The notes: generated from the letters alone by a model not told the origin. 38,934 nt of DNA from Desulfobacterales bacterium RIFOXYA12_FULL_46_15 (GCA_001799395.1 MGTJ01000140.1:1-38934); one strand, 5' to 3'; positions 1-8,773 are shown, numbered from the stretch's first letter. A program made the numbers and translations.

Positions 1-538
1 TCCTTTCAAGGATTTTCCCGACCAGCTCCTGGGAGACCGCGTGCCGCGTGAATACAGTCAAGGTATAGTGGACCCTTCCCAACTTGATCAGATATTGGCC
101 AATCTGTATGTAAACGCACTGGACGCCATCGCAGATACAGGCAGAATCATCATTGCAACAGGCCGGACAATTCTTGACGAACCCTTTTTTACTACAAAGG
201 GAGTGGGCCAGGGTACCGGTCTCAGGTTATCCACGGTGTACGGCATTGTCAAACAGAACCAGGGATTCATTCCTGATGATTCGTCATCGGCCATGTCCCG
301 GGAAACGGGCGGGGAGACCATCAATCGCCTGAACACGGGAACCACTGTCCGAATTTATGGCTCTCATGCCCTTGGCGTCCAATATAGCGCATCTTCACGG
401 GATGCAGAATATCCTGACCGAGCCGACAGCCACCAGTCCATTGGAACCGTCAGTCTTGCTTACACATGGCTTGGCAATGCCCGGTTCGGTGCTGTCGAGT
501 GGCGGAATCATGACCCTCTCCGACAAAGCGGCTTTTAA
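1..538 (+). pseudogene. Decayed histidine kinase fragment (left-truncated)
   Basis: The reading frame is open from the window edge. It shows pieces of a hybrid-type histidine kinase ATPase domain: an N-box-like stretch ([20 protein letters not shown]) followed directly by [15 protein letters not shown] and [10 protein letters not shown]. In intact kinases a DxGxG (G1) box and about 50 residues separate these parts; here they are missing, so an internal deletion has removed part of the ATP site. The GTGLGL motif also reads GTGLRL. After about residue 90 of the frame the sequence no longer resembles a kinase; the last part ([20 protein letters not shown] onward, ending in Phe) reads like a beta-barrel piece, which may be chance or a fusion scar. 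The surviving motifs resemble those of the intact kinase at 2942-4648, so this may be a dead paralogue. Function is very unlikely. Confidence 0.6.
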
Positions 539-689
539 CGAATGATTTCAATGAAAGGCATAGGAATAAGACAGATGAAAAAAATATCTTATAAACAGAG
601 ATGATAACTCTTTAAAAAATTTATAGAATTTCGACATAAATGTTTAAGAAATATTAAGCAGTTAACATTAATCAGGGAGGGTTAAAAAA

Positions 690-1157
690 ATGGAAAATAT
701 TCTTCTGTTGGTACATCCTGCGCTTGGGGGTCTTGCCACTCTTACGGCATTATGGGTTTTCGTCGATACCCTGAATGTCCGTGAAGAGACATTGTCACGA
801 ATAAAAAATGTCAGCCTGCTATGTGCTTTGCTGATGTGGTTGACCTATTTTCTAGGCGGATACTGGTACCTGGTGTATTATGCAGCTGACAAAGCCATTA
901 TCAAGGCTGGCCCCTGGGCTTTTGGCCATGGGTTTTTCATGGAAACCAAGGAACATGTCTTTCTTATGCTGATATTGCTTGCGACTTTCCTTCCGATTGT
1001 GGCATCCAATAATCTTGCCGTCGATAAAGGAGCGCGCAAGCTTGCACTCTGGGTGTCAGGATTGATTGTGCCGATTTCTCTTTCAATGGAAGGTTCAGGA
1101 GCTGTTATTAGTATTGCCGTTAAAGTCGGTCTTCTTTTTAAAGGCCTGGGAGGTTGA
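690..1157 (+). CDS. Small integral membrane protein, unknown function (155 aa)
   Basis: I do not recognise a named family. The protein is hydrophobic, with about four predicted membrane segments (roughly residues 5-25, 43-66, 90-110 and 118-150). It has a His near the N-terminus (VHPALGG) and a polar His-containing loop (GPWAFGHGFFMETKEHVF) between the second and third segments. Intramembrane and loop histidines of this kind are compatible with haem or metal binding, but this is inference only. A good ribosome binding site (GGGAGG, 676-681) precedes the ATG. The stop lies 2 bases before the ATG of the next small membrane protein, so the two are almost certainly co-translated and probably work together in the inner membrane. 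Confidence 0.75.
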   Translation: MENILLLVHPALGGLATLTALWVFVDTLNVREETLSRIKNVSLLCALLMWLTYFLGGYWYLVYYAADKAIIKAGPWAFGHGFFMETKEHVFLMLILLATFLPIVASNNLAVDKGARKLALWVSGLIVPISLSMEGSGAVISIAVKVGLLFKGLGG

Positions 1158-1159
1158 TC

Positions 1160-1474
1160 ATGGAAAATAAAGGTATAGGAAAATTTACAGTGTCGTTTGG
1201 CTTATCTTTTGCGATAATCAGTGTTCTCAGCGCTCTTCTGGTTGTGCTGAAAGAAACCCATGAGGAAACCGTTCTTGCATGGATGAAATCGCTAACAGGG
1301 CATCACTGGGCCACTCATGGGATTATTAACCTGATTGTTTTTGTGGTATTGGGGTGGATATTGCCTAAGCTCGGTAATGGTCAGGGAATGAAAATATCAG
1401 CCAATGTCCTTGTCATTGCCGTTGTTGGCGCTGTCATTTTGAGTGAAATTATTATCACGGGTTTTTACATTTAA
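1160..1474 (+). CDS. Small integral membrane protein, partner of the preceding gene (104 aa)
   Basis: This unrecognised protein has three predicted membrane segments (about residues 9-30, 47-66 and 79-102) and a short polar loop containing KETHEE and HHWATH. An upstream TTG at 1154 is in frame but sits directly against the GGGAGG ribosome binding site (1148-1153). The ATG at 1160 has proper spacing and is preferred. Since the start is 2 bases after the stop of the preceding gene, the pair forms a tight two-gene unit. Each partner carries histidines near a membrane boundary. No enzymatic motif is visible. Confidence 0.72.
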   Translation: MENKGIGKFTVSFGLSFAIISVLSALLVVLKETHEETVLAWMKSLTGHHWATHGIINLIVFVVLGWILPKLGNGQGMKISANVLVIAVVGAVILSEIIITGFYI

Positions 1475-1794
1475 TACGGACATCAATACCGACACGACCG
1501 AGACTTTTAAATTCGCTTATGGACTCGCCGGATTAAGAAGGGATGAAACAATAAAATTGGCCCTCAATAAAATGGCTGTCACAGGTATTGTGATTGCAAT
1601 CCTGGTCCCACGGAGGCGGATACACACCGGTGATGATGGGGGGAAGAGAAGCTGCAGAACTGGCCCTACGAGAATTTCGCGGGTAATCGGATCAAACCCG
1701 CTGACTTGCTCTTGAATATTGGACAAATGCCTGTTATGGTAATCTGAAAATTCATGCAATATAGCTGAATATTACATTCACCCAAGAGGTAATA
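1475..1794 (+). pseudogene. Intergenic stretch with frameshifted coding remnant
   Basis: There is no intact gene in this stretch of about 320 bases. Two plus-strand frames join into a protein-like sequence only if a frameshift is allowed near 1610 and another near 1681. They read FAYGLAGLRRDETIKLALNK, then GGGYTPVMMGGREAAELALR, then NRIKPADLLLNIGQMPVMVI and a stop at 1746. The pieces look like codon-shaped sequence from a broken gene whose family I cannot name. No start with a ribosome binding site is visible. The last 50 bases hold the ribosome binding site (AAGAGGT, 1784-1790) of the downstream alcohol dehydrogenase. Confidence 0.4.
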
Positions 1795-2958
1795 ATGGCG
1801 GCACCCATACAGCATTTGCGAAAATTTGTGGCACCGGAAATCATTTTCGGAAACGGATCAAGGCATCTGGCCGGGCAATATTGTAAAAAATTTCATGTGA
1901 AAAAGCCTGTTATTGTAACGGATAAGGGTGTTATTCAAGCAGGATGGACCCGGCAGGTGGAAGAAAGCCTGGCTCTCGAAAACCTGGATTATGTGGTCTT
2001 TTCCGATGTCAGCCCCAACCCCCGGTCAGATGAGGTAATGAACGGCGCCCTGGTTTATAGCCGGGAAAATTGTGATGCCATTGTTGCCGTCGGCGGCGGC
2101 AGTCCCATGGATTGCGCAAAAGGAATCGGGATTGTCACCTCAAATCAAGGCCATATCCTTGATTATGAAGGAGTCGACCTGATTTCCAGCCCCCTGCCGC
2201 CCATGATTTTTATCCCCACGACGGCAGGGACATCGGCCGATGTATCCCAGTTCTGTATTATTAATAATATTGAAGAGCGGGTCAAGATCGCCATCATCAG
2301 TAAAATCGTTATCCCTGATATTGCCCTGATAGACCCGGAAACCACCACCACCATGGATGCCTATCTTACCTCGTGTACCGGCATGGATGCCATGGTGCAT
2401 GCAGTCGAAGCATTCGTATCAACGGCCAGTTCAAAAATGACGGATATTCACGCCCTTGAGGCGCTTCGGCTTTTGAGCCTTAACCTGCCCCGTGTCATTG
2501 AATCACCGGGGGATATGGACATCCGGGAAAACATCATGCTGGCCAGTATGGAAGCCGGGCTCGCCTTTTCCAATGCCGTTCTCGGAGCCGTCCATGCCAT
2601 GGCCCACAGCCTGGGCGGTTTTCTCGATCTTCCCCACGGGGAATGCAATTCACTTTTGCTGGAACACGTGGTGAATTTCAACCATGATGCAGCCCCTGAA
2701 CGATTTGCCGTCATTGCAAAAACCCTTGGGATCGACATTGGCGGGAAGACCTCGAAAAATGTCAAAAAAGCACTGTTTGATCATATCCGTCATCTCAGAC
2801 ACCATCTCGGGATTTCAAAAAGCCTGGGACAGGTGAATGTCAAACGATATGATATTCCCGATCTGGCCCGGAACGCCATAAATGATGCCTGTCTCCTGAC
2901 CAACCCGAGAAAAGCCGGTAAACGGGATATTGAAATTATTTATGAAGAAGCCCTTTAA
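1795..2958 (+). CDS. ercA: Iron-containing alcohol dehydrogenase, ErcA-like
   Basis: This is a full-length (387 aa) group III Fe-dependent alcohol dehydrogenase. The NAD-binding GGGSPMDCAKG motif lies near residues 100-110. All four metal ligands expected by analogy with FucO are present: D198, H202, H267 and H281. The C-terminal tail (ending NPRKAGKRDIEIIYEEAL) has the form I associate with ErcA. ErcA is an alcohol-dehydrogenase-like protein that in Pseudomonas acts with the sensor kinase ErcS in control of alcohol oxidation. Here too the gene overlaps the start of a PAS sensor kinase. The role is therefore either catalysis (alcohol/aldehyde interconversion in the cytoplasm) or metabolite sensing for the kinase; I favour the latter from context. 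A ribosome binding site (AGAGGT) lies 4 bases before the ATG. The gene symbol is by similarity only. Confidence 0.85.
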   Translation: MAAPIQHLRKFVAPEIIFGNGSRHLAGQYCKKFHVKKPVIVTDKGVIQAGWTRQVEESLALENLDYVVFSDVSPNPRSDEVMNGALVYSRENCDAIVAVGGGSPMDCAKGIGIVTSNQGHILDYEGVDLISSPLPPMIFIPTTAGTSADVSQFCIINNIEERVKIAIISKIVIPDIALIDPETTTTMDAYLTSCTGMDAMVHAVEAFVSTASSKMTDIHALEALRLLSLNLPRVIESPGDMDIRENIMLASMEAGLAFSNAVLGAVHAMAHSLGGFLDLPHGECNSLLLEHVVNFNHDAAPERFAVIAKTLGIDIGGKTSKNVKKALFDHIRHLRHHLGISKSLGQVNVKRYDIPDLARNAINDACLLTNPRKAGKRDIEIIYEEAL

Positions 2959-4648
2959 TCAAACGCATTCGGAAGAAGAAACCTTTGCCCGGCTTATCGG
3001 GCTGGGTGAAAAATCATTACAGAAGAGCTATTTTCCCCAACTTCAAAAAAAAATCCGGGAACTGGAAAAAAGTGAGTACCGTTACCGGCTTCTCGCAGAA
3101 AATGTTACAGATGTCATCTGGCTCCTGGACCTGAACTGCTGTTTTCAATATCTCAGCCCATCCATTCAGAAAATGAGCGGGTTCTCACCGGCAGAGCTTA
3201 CGGGTCTGCCGGTGGACAGGCTGTTGACCTTGGATTCATCAAAACGGTTTATGGATATTGTTGGCCAGGCCTTTAAGAACCCGGAAGATGCCGGAAGCAG
3301 GCTTCAAAAAGAACTGGAGCTGCAACAAACAGGTAAGGACGGCAGCATAAAATGGATAGAGGTAGGGCTCTCGGTCTTTTTTCACAAGCCTGAAAAGGAA
3401 ACCCTTATTTTAGGGATTGCCAGGGATATTACGTCCCGGAAAGCGGCTGAACAGGAAAAGATAAAAATCCAGGAACAACTGGTACAGGCCCAGAAAATGG
3501 AATCCATCGGTATCCTTGCGGGCGGCATTGCCCATGATTTCAACAATTTATTGACCATAATCAACGGGTATGCAGAGATGGCTTTGGAAGACCTGAAAAA
3601 AGACCACCCAATGTTTAAAAAAATCAATGCCATTCAACAGGCTGGGAAAAGAGCCGAAACCCTGACCCGCCAACTGCTGGGATTCAGCCGGAAACAAATA
3701 TACCTGCCGGTTACCTTGAATATCAACGAGACCATTTTATCTCTCAACAAAATGCTGGGCCGGATCATTGGTGAGGATATCAGCGTTGAAATGGTGCTTG
3801 AGAAAACTATTGATTCCATCAGCGCAGATCAATCCCAGATCGAGCAGATTTTCACCAATCTGATCATTAATGCCAGGGATGCCCTGAAACCTTCATCCCT
3901 GGAAGGGCAGAAGAAAAGGATCACCATTGAAACCGGCCAGACCTTTTTTGATTCTGACACCATCAAACGAGTCGGTCTTGACACCCCGGGGCCTTATATT
4001 TTTTTCTCGGTTTCCGACAACGGAGTGGGAATGAACCGGGAATTATTAAAAAGAATCTTTGAACCCTTTTTTACAACCAAGGAAAAACATGAAGGCACAG
4101 GGCTTGGTCTTTCACTGATCTATGGAATTGTCAAACAGAACAAAGGCAGTGTTCAGGTTTACTCGGAAGAGGGCCGGGGAACCATGTTCAAAATTTACTG
4201 GCCCGTTTCCCTTAGCAAACGGAAAATAAACCTGCCCCGGCCGGAACCCGCCATTGAAAATCTGTCCGGAAATGAATCCGTTCTGGTGGTCGAGGATGAC
4301 AGGGATGTCTGCCATTTTGCCGCCAATTGTCTTTTATCCCTGGGATATGAGGTCCATAAAGCCTTTGACGGGGATGAGGCCCTGTCCTTTCTCCATGAAA
4401 ACAAGAAGCCGCCGGATCTGATGATCACCGATCTGATCATGCCGAATCTGAGCGGGAAGGCCCTGGCAAAAAAAGCGCTGGCCCATCTCCCTGCAATAAA
4501 GATCATTTATGTTTCCGGGTATACGGATAATCATATTGTCCATGACGGTCTTCTTGAACAGGGGGTGAATTTTCTCCAGAAACCATATTCCCAGCAGGAT
4601 CTGGCAAAGATGGTCAGAAAGGTGCTCAATCAGGGCCAGACTCTGTGA
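2942..4648 (+). CDS. PAS hybrid histidine kinase with C-terminal receiver
   Basis: This is a soluble hybrid sensor kinase of 568 aa; no membrane segment is visible. From the N-terminus there is a short helical lead, a PAS domain (about 40-160), and a HisKA domain with the phospho-acceptor His198 in GGIAHDFNN. An HATPase domain follows with N-box NLIINARDAL, DNGVGM and GTGLGL, then a receiver domain (about 440-565) whose phospho-acceptor is Asp497 in MITDLIMP. The start is uncertain: an in-frame TTG lies at 2930 and an ATG at 2942, and I chose the ATG. Either start overlaps the ercA-like gene (by 17 or 29 bases), which indicates translational coupling. By analogy with ErcA/ErcS the PAS domain may respond to the state of the dehydrogenase or its substrate. 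No classic DNA-binding response regulator is adjacent; the next gene may be the output. Confidence 0.9.
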   Translation: MKKPFNQTHSEEETFARLIGLGEKSLQKSYFPQLQKKIRELEKSEYRYRLLAENVTDVIWLLDLNCCFQYLSPSIQKMSGFSPAELTGLPVDRLLTLDSSKRFMDIVGQAFKNPEDAGSRLQKELELQQTGKDGSIKWIEVGLSVFFHKPEKETLILGIARDITSRKAAEQEKIKIQEQLVQAQKMESIGILAGGIAHDFNNLLTIINGYAEMALEDLKKDHPMFKKINAIQQAGKRAETLTRQLLGFSRKQIYLPVTLNINETILSLNKMLGRIIGEDISVEMVLEKTIDSISADQSQIEQIFTNLIINARDALKPSSLEGQKKRITIETGQTFFDSDTIKRVGLDTPGPYIFFSVSDNGVGMNRELLKRIFEPFFTTKEKHEGTGLGLSLIYGIVKQNKGSVQVYSEEGRGTMFKIYWPVSLSKRKINLPRPEPAIENLSGNESVLVVEDDRDVCHFAANCLLSLGYEVHKAFDGDEALSFLHENKKPPDLMITDLIMPNLSGKALAKKALAHLPAIKIIYVSGYTDNHIVHDGLLEQGVNFLQKPYSQQDLAKMVRKVLNQGQTL

Positions 4649-4688
4649 AACAAGGACTTGCCTGAGCATACCGGCCTTAAGAAAACCC

Positions 4689-7600
4689 ATGGAAATATTG
4701 AATTCAAAATTTCAGCCCCCGCAATTACCTGCCATACTTCACAGGGAAAGGCTTTTCAGGAAGGTTTCGGCCATCTCTGGCAAAGCGCTCATCACGGTTA
4801 CAGCCGGTGCCGGTTATGGAAAAACCACCCTGGCCCGTGATGCCGTGTCCCGGCTTGATATAAAAACGGTGTGGATCAGGCTTGACCCCCGGGATACGGA
4901 TTTAATGGTGTTCATGGCCTGTCTTGAATCAGGGATACGAAGGGCCTTCACCGGATTGGATGATCATCACCAAAAAAGCTCACCGGAACAATCTATATTA
5001 AAACATAACCCCCGTCTTGTCTTAAAATTTCTGAGAACCCTTGAAAAAACGGTTCAAAAAGAAACCGTCATGGTTCTGGATGATTATCACCTGGTCCAGG
5101 AGAACAAGACCATCAATGAGGCCCTTGAATTGATGCTTCTGCATCTTCCTGCCCATATGCATCTGATCCTTATCAGCCGAAGGGAGCCGCCCATCCGGTT
5201 GTCAAGGCTCCGCTCGATGAACCGCCTTATTGAGATCAGTGAAGCGGATCTGTCATTTACCTTTCCGGAAATAAAAGATTTTTTTTCTAAAATATTCAAT
5301 CTTCCCGTCACAGACGATCATATCCTGGAACTCCACGAAAAAACAGGCGGATGGGCTGCCAGCCTGGTTTTATTCCGGTATGCGCTAAAAGGGAAAACTC
5401 AAGGTGAAATTGAAACCTGCCTTTTGGGGTTCAAAGGGTCGCACCGGTTTATTTTTTCATATCTTGAGGAGAATATTTTTGAAACCCAGCCGCTTGAAAC
5501 CCGGGAATTCATGATGAAGGCCGGTCTTCTTTCCGTCATTGATCCTGAATTCTGCAACCGGGTATTTCAGATCACCAATGCCGGCATCATCCTTGGCCGG
5601 ATGATGGAAGATCATCTTCTGATCTTTCCTGCCAATGAAAATCAAACCCTGTTTATATTTCATCACCTGTTAAAAGATTATCTGGCTGAAAAATTAAGCC
5701 TCGAATACCCGGTTCCAGAACTTAATGCCCTGCATCAAAGGATTGCACAGGAAATCGAACCGGATGATATATTTGAGGCATTATTCCATTATATCGAAGG
5801 CAGGGACTATGATGACGCCATCCGTGTGATAGAAACCCATGAATTAAAATTTCTGCTGGAAGGCAAAATTCATTTTCTTGGAAAATGTCTTGAAAAAATC
5901 CCCGGGACCGTGGTTGAAAACAATCCCAAGCTGTTGTTTGCTCAGGCCAAACTGTTCTCCTATTATGGAAGTCCCCGGGAAGCGGTTTTAAAACTTCAGA
6001 CCGCCTATTCCCTGTTTAAAAAGACACAATCAAATGAGGACATGGTAAAATGCCTGGTTGATATAGGCGCCCAGTATTATGGCAGCGGCTATGTAAAAGA
6101 AGCCAAACTTTTGATGGAGCAGGTGCTTTCTGAAGTGAATCCATCCTCAGCCACATATATCGTTGCCATGACCTATCTGATATTTTTAGCAGCCGTCCTG
6201 GGTGAATTTGACGCATCGGAAAAATACACCCGGGAGGCTGGGGAAGTGATTGCCGAATATCCTGATTTTGAACGGTGTGTTGCCCTGGCCCTGATCAATA
6301 CCTCTTATGCATATAAATTATATATTTCAGGGGATTTTGAAAAATCCCGGGCGCTCAATGAAAAACTTTTGAAAACCGTGCTGGATCTAAAGGCAGAATC
6401 TGTCCTGCCCCTTATCTATTACCAGTGCTCTGCCACCAGTGCTGCTCTTGGACGGTTTGAAACCGGATATGACTATGGTAAAAAAGGGATTGAAATTTGT
6501 GAAAAAATAAATCTCCGGGACAGCAAAAAAGGATGGGTGCATATTGCAGTCTCCCAGAACTGCATGGGTCTTGGCAGGTTTGAGGAAGCAATTGACCATC
6601 TGAATGCAGGCATTGAAATATTTGAAATGCCCTGCAACCGGTGGGGGCTTGCCAATGCCCGGCATTGTCTTCACCAGGTTCTTGTTGAACAGAAAAAACC
6701 GGATCAGGCAAAAGAACTCCTGCTCAACTCCCTGGATATTATCGACGGGTATGACCTGATCATTACCGAAGGCATTCTTGAAAACAGTCTGGCCGCTCTT
6801 TTGATACAGGAAAAAAACCCTGAAGAGGCAATGGATTGCCTCAACCGTTCCAGACACAAGGTTCAAAATGCCTTTTTTTACCTGTTTGAAAATCATATGC
6901 TCACGGCCCGGTGTTATCTTTTGCAGAACCTGCATTCCGAAGCCAACCGCCATTTTGCCCTGGGGATGAAAATTTCCGGGCAAAAAGAGTATTTCAGGTT
7001 TGTCAGGGAAAAATTCAAGGATCTCTTACCCTTACCGGAGACCGGCGGGCCCGGAAGCGGATCAAACCGGTTTCTTTCCGGACAGCCTGTTTTATCACCG
7101 GAAAAGCCAGCTCCTTTATTAATCATCCGGCTATTGGGCAGATTCAGATTGTTTATGGGTAAGAATGAAATCTATCCGGCTTCCTGGAAAAATTCCAAAT
7201 CCCTCATGATATTAAAATATCTGGCATCCAACAGGCATCTGGGATTTATCCCCAGGGAGGTGCTGATTGAATTATTATGGCCGGATCAGGATTTTCTGAA
7301 AACCGGCAAGCGGTTTAATGTAGCCATGAGCGCTTTAAGAAAAATACTGGAACCCGATTTAGCACCCAAGGCGTCTTCGGCTTATATCCTTCGGAAAAAA
7401 GATGCTTACCGGCTGTGTGAAAATGACAGGGCCATCATTGATATTGAACAATTCCTTTATGAATTTGATACTGCCCGGAAACTTGAATATACCCACCCCG
7501 GGCAGGCGATGGCGTGTTGGACAGCAGCCGAATCCCGTTATGAAGGTCTTTTTCTTGAAGAAGACCCTTACGAGGAGTGGTGCCTTTCAATCAGGGACCG

Positions 7601-7892
7601 GTTGAATTCAACCTATCTCCAAGTCCTGACCGGGATGTTGCGGTTCCATGAAAAAAATGATGATGTCCAGGCCTGCATTGTCAGTGCAAAAAAAATATTA
7701 AAAACAGATCCCTATGATGAAGGCACCATCAGAAAGCTGATGGGGTTTTATGCCGGGCTTGGAAATACTGCGGCAGTCAAAAAAACTTATACGGATTACC
7801 AGTCAAGGGCAAGGGAAATGGATTGCCCTGTGAATCCGGAAACCACAGAGCTCTTGAAAAAGCTGACCTTAAATCAAAAATATATAGGATAG
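4689..7892 (+). CDS. MalT-like ATPase/TPR regulator with SARP-type (BTAD) C-terminus
   Basis: This is a very large (1067 aa) signal-transduction ATPase. The N-terminus (SKFQPPQLPAILHRERLF) is typical of MalT/LuxR-type STAND proteins. The Walker A motif GAGYGKTT spans residues 40-47 and the Walker B-like MVLDDYHL has Asp131-Asp132. The middle (about 380-770) is helical and TPR-like. The usual C-terminal LuxR helix-turn-helix is replaced by an OmpR/SARP-type winged helix (about 808-900, LLGRFRLF...LLWPDQ...RFNVAMSALRKIL) and a bacterial transcriptional activator domain (about 905-1060). It is thus a MalT-SARP hybrid activator. The start ATG at 4689 has no strong ribosome binding site, only weak purines. 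It lies 40 bases after the kinase gene, on the same strand. Targets are unknown; the divergently regulated glycyl radical operon downstream is one candidate. Confidence 0.88.
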   Translation: MEILNSKFQPPQLPAILHRERLFRKVSAISGKALITVTAGAGYGKTTLARDAVSRLDIKTVWIRLDPRDTDLMVFMACLESGIRRAFTGLDDHHQKSSPEQSILKHNPRLVLKFLRTLEKTVQKETVMVLDDYHLVQENKTINEALELMLLHLPAHMHLILISRREPPIRLSRLRSMNRLIEISEADLSFTFPEIKDFFSKIFNLPVTDDHILELHEKTGGWAASLVLFRYALKGKTQGEIETCLLGFKGSHRFIFSYLEENIFETQPLETREFMMKAGLLSVIDPEFCNRVFQITNAGIILGRMMEDHLLIFPANENQTLFIFHHLLKDYLAEKLSLEYPVPELNALHQRIAQEIEPDDIFEALFHYIEGRDYDDAIRVIETHELKFLLEGKIHFLGKCLEKIPGTVVENNPKLLFAQAKLFSYYGSPREAVLKLQTAYSLFKKTQSNEDMVKCLVDIGAQYYGSGYVKEAKLLMEQVLSEVNPSSATYIVAMTYLIFLAAVLGEFDASEKYTREAGEVIAEYPDFERCVALALINTSYAYKLYISGDFEKSRALNEKLLKTVLDLKAESVLPLIYYQCSATSAALGRFETGYDYGKKGIEICEKINLRDSKKGWVHIAVSQNCMGLGRFEEAIDHLNAGIEIFEMPCNRWGLANARHCLHQVLVEQKKPDQAKELLLNSLDIIDGYDLIITEGILENSLAALLIQEKNPEEAMDCLNRSRHKVQNAFFYLFENHMLTARCYLLQNLHSEANRHFALGMKISGQKEYFRFVREKFKDLLPLPETGGPGSGSNRFLSGQPVLSPEKPAPLLIIRLLGRFRLFMGKNEIYPASWKNSKSLMILKYLASNRHLGFIPREVLIELLWPDQDFLKTGKRFNVAMSALRKILEPDLAPKASSAYILRKKDAYRLCENDRAIIDIEQFLYEFDTARKLEYTHPGQAMACWTAAESRYEGLFLEEDPYEEWCLSIRDRLNSTYLQVLTGMLRFHEKNDDVQACIVSAKKILKTDPYDEGTIRKLMGFYAGLGNTAAVKKTYTDYQSRAREMDCPVNPETTELLKKLTLNQKYIG

Positions 7893-7935
7893 AACCTTGC
7901 TGTCTTAGATCCTGCCCGGTAGATTCGAAACATAT

Positions 7936-8655
7936 TTATGCGTACTTTGATGAAAGGCCGGCTTTAAACTTTTGAAATCTCTTTGTCGATTCCACTATAT
8001 GAAGCCTCATGCCCTCTGCAGCCCTTTCAGAGTCTTTTTTTTCAATAGCATCTATAACGGTGCGGTGGTGAGTGATGACCTGTTCAATCCATTTCAAGTC
8101 CTGGCTTAACGACACGTGAAGAAATTCATTGTTTTTTTCCATCATGGCGACAATTCCTTCATAAACTCTTGACAGAATTGCGTTATGCGCGGCTTCCACA
8201 ATGATACTGTGGATCAGGAATTCGTCTCTTGCGTGCTGTTTCATTTCTTCGGTATTGTTTGGTTGATTTCTCTCAAGCCGAGCCAGGAATTCTTTTAATT
8301 TTTCAAGTTCATCCATGGTACGGCGTCCGGCTGCCAATTCTGCAGCATGGACGTCTATGATCAACCGCATTTCCATGAGCTGGGGCACAAAGTCTGAGTG
8401 CCAGGACGGAAGGAAGCGCAAATTTTCATTGAAATCCTGTAGAGTCTGTATTTTGACAAAAATACCCTGGCGCAGCCTGACCTCCAGTATACCCAAGGTT
8501 TCCAAAGCGATAATGGCTTCCCTTAAAAGCACTCTGCTGATCCCTAATTCCTCGGCAAGTTTTCGTTCCGGAGGAAGTCTGTCGTTGGGGGCATATACAC
8601 CATTTTGTATGTCCTGCTTTATTTTTCTTATGATCGACTCTCGTTTATTTTCCAT
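7936..8655 (-). CDS. GntR-family (FadR subgroup) transcriptional regulator
   Basis: This 239-aa cytoplasmic regulator has an N-terminal winged helix (about 1-70), including LPPERKLAEELGISRVLLRE and a wing ending in RLRQGIFVKI. A C-terminal all-helical FCD ligand-binding domain follows (about 85-225) with the expected metal-ligand-like residues in ARDEFLIHSIIVEAAHN and ITHHRTVIDAI. FCD domains bind small organic acids, often with a metal ion. It is transcribed divergently from the glycyl radical operon. The intergenic region holds two perfect TTGGT-N3-ACCAA palindromes, the form bound by FadR-type regulators, so it very likely represses or tunes that operon. A GGAG ribosome binding site lies about 11 bases before the ATG. 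The inducer is presumably a substrate or product of the radical enzymes. Confidence 0.92.
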   Translation of the reverse strand: MENKRESIIRKIKQDIQNGVYAPNDRLPPERKLAEELGISRVLLREAIIALETLGILEVRLRQGIFVKIQTLQDFNENLRFLPSWHSDFVPQLMEMRLIIDVHAAELAAGRRTMDELEKLKEFLARLERNQPNNTEEMKQHARDEFLIHSIIVEAAHNAILSRVYEGIVAMMEKNNEFLHVSLSQDLKWIEQVITHHRTVIDAIEKKDSERAAEGMRLHIVESTKRFQKFKAGLSSKYA

Positions 8656-8687
8656 ACTATCATTTTCTCCGGTTCAGGGTTGATTCT

Positions 8688-8716
8688 TTAATATAAACTA
8701 AAAAAAATCTTGACAA
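8688..8716 (-). promoter_or_regulatory. Predicted sigma-70 promoter of the GntR gene
   Basis: On the minus strand TTGTCA (8711-8716) and TATTAA (8688-8693) are separated by exactly 17 bases, about 33 bases upstream of the GntR start codon. The same bases read TTGACA (8710-8715) on the plus strand, so the two divergent -35 regions may overlap, although no convincing plus-strand -10 follows at normal spacing. Confidence 0.5.
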
Positions 8717-8758
8717 ATACTAATTTTTAATTCAGATTTAAAAAAAATCTGGAAATAC

Positions 8759-8773
8759 CTTGGTAAGACCAAG
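8759..8773. promoter_or_regulatory. GntR/FadR-type operator, copy 1
   Basis: This is a perfect 15-bp palindrome-type site, CTTGGTAAGACCAAG (TTGGT, 3-base spacer, ACCAA). It matches the TGGT-N3-ACCA pattern known for FadR-subgroup GntR regulators. It lies between the divergent GntR and glycyl radical enzyme genes. An identical copy is centred 68 bp downstream. Confidence 0.75.

Noticed and set aside
541-689. Promoter for the small membrane protein pair
   Set aside because: The region is AT-rich with many weak hexamers (for example TCGACA and TATTAA at 15-base spacing), none convincing.
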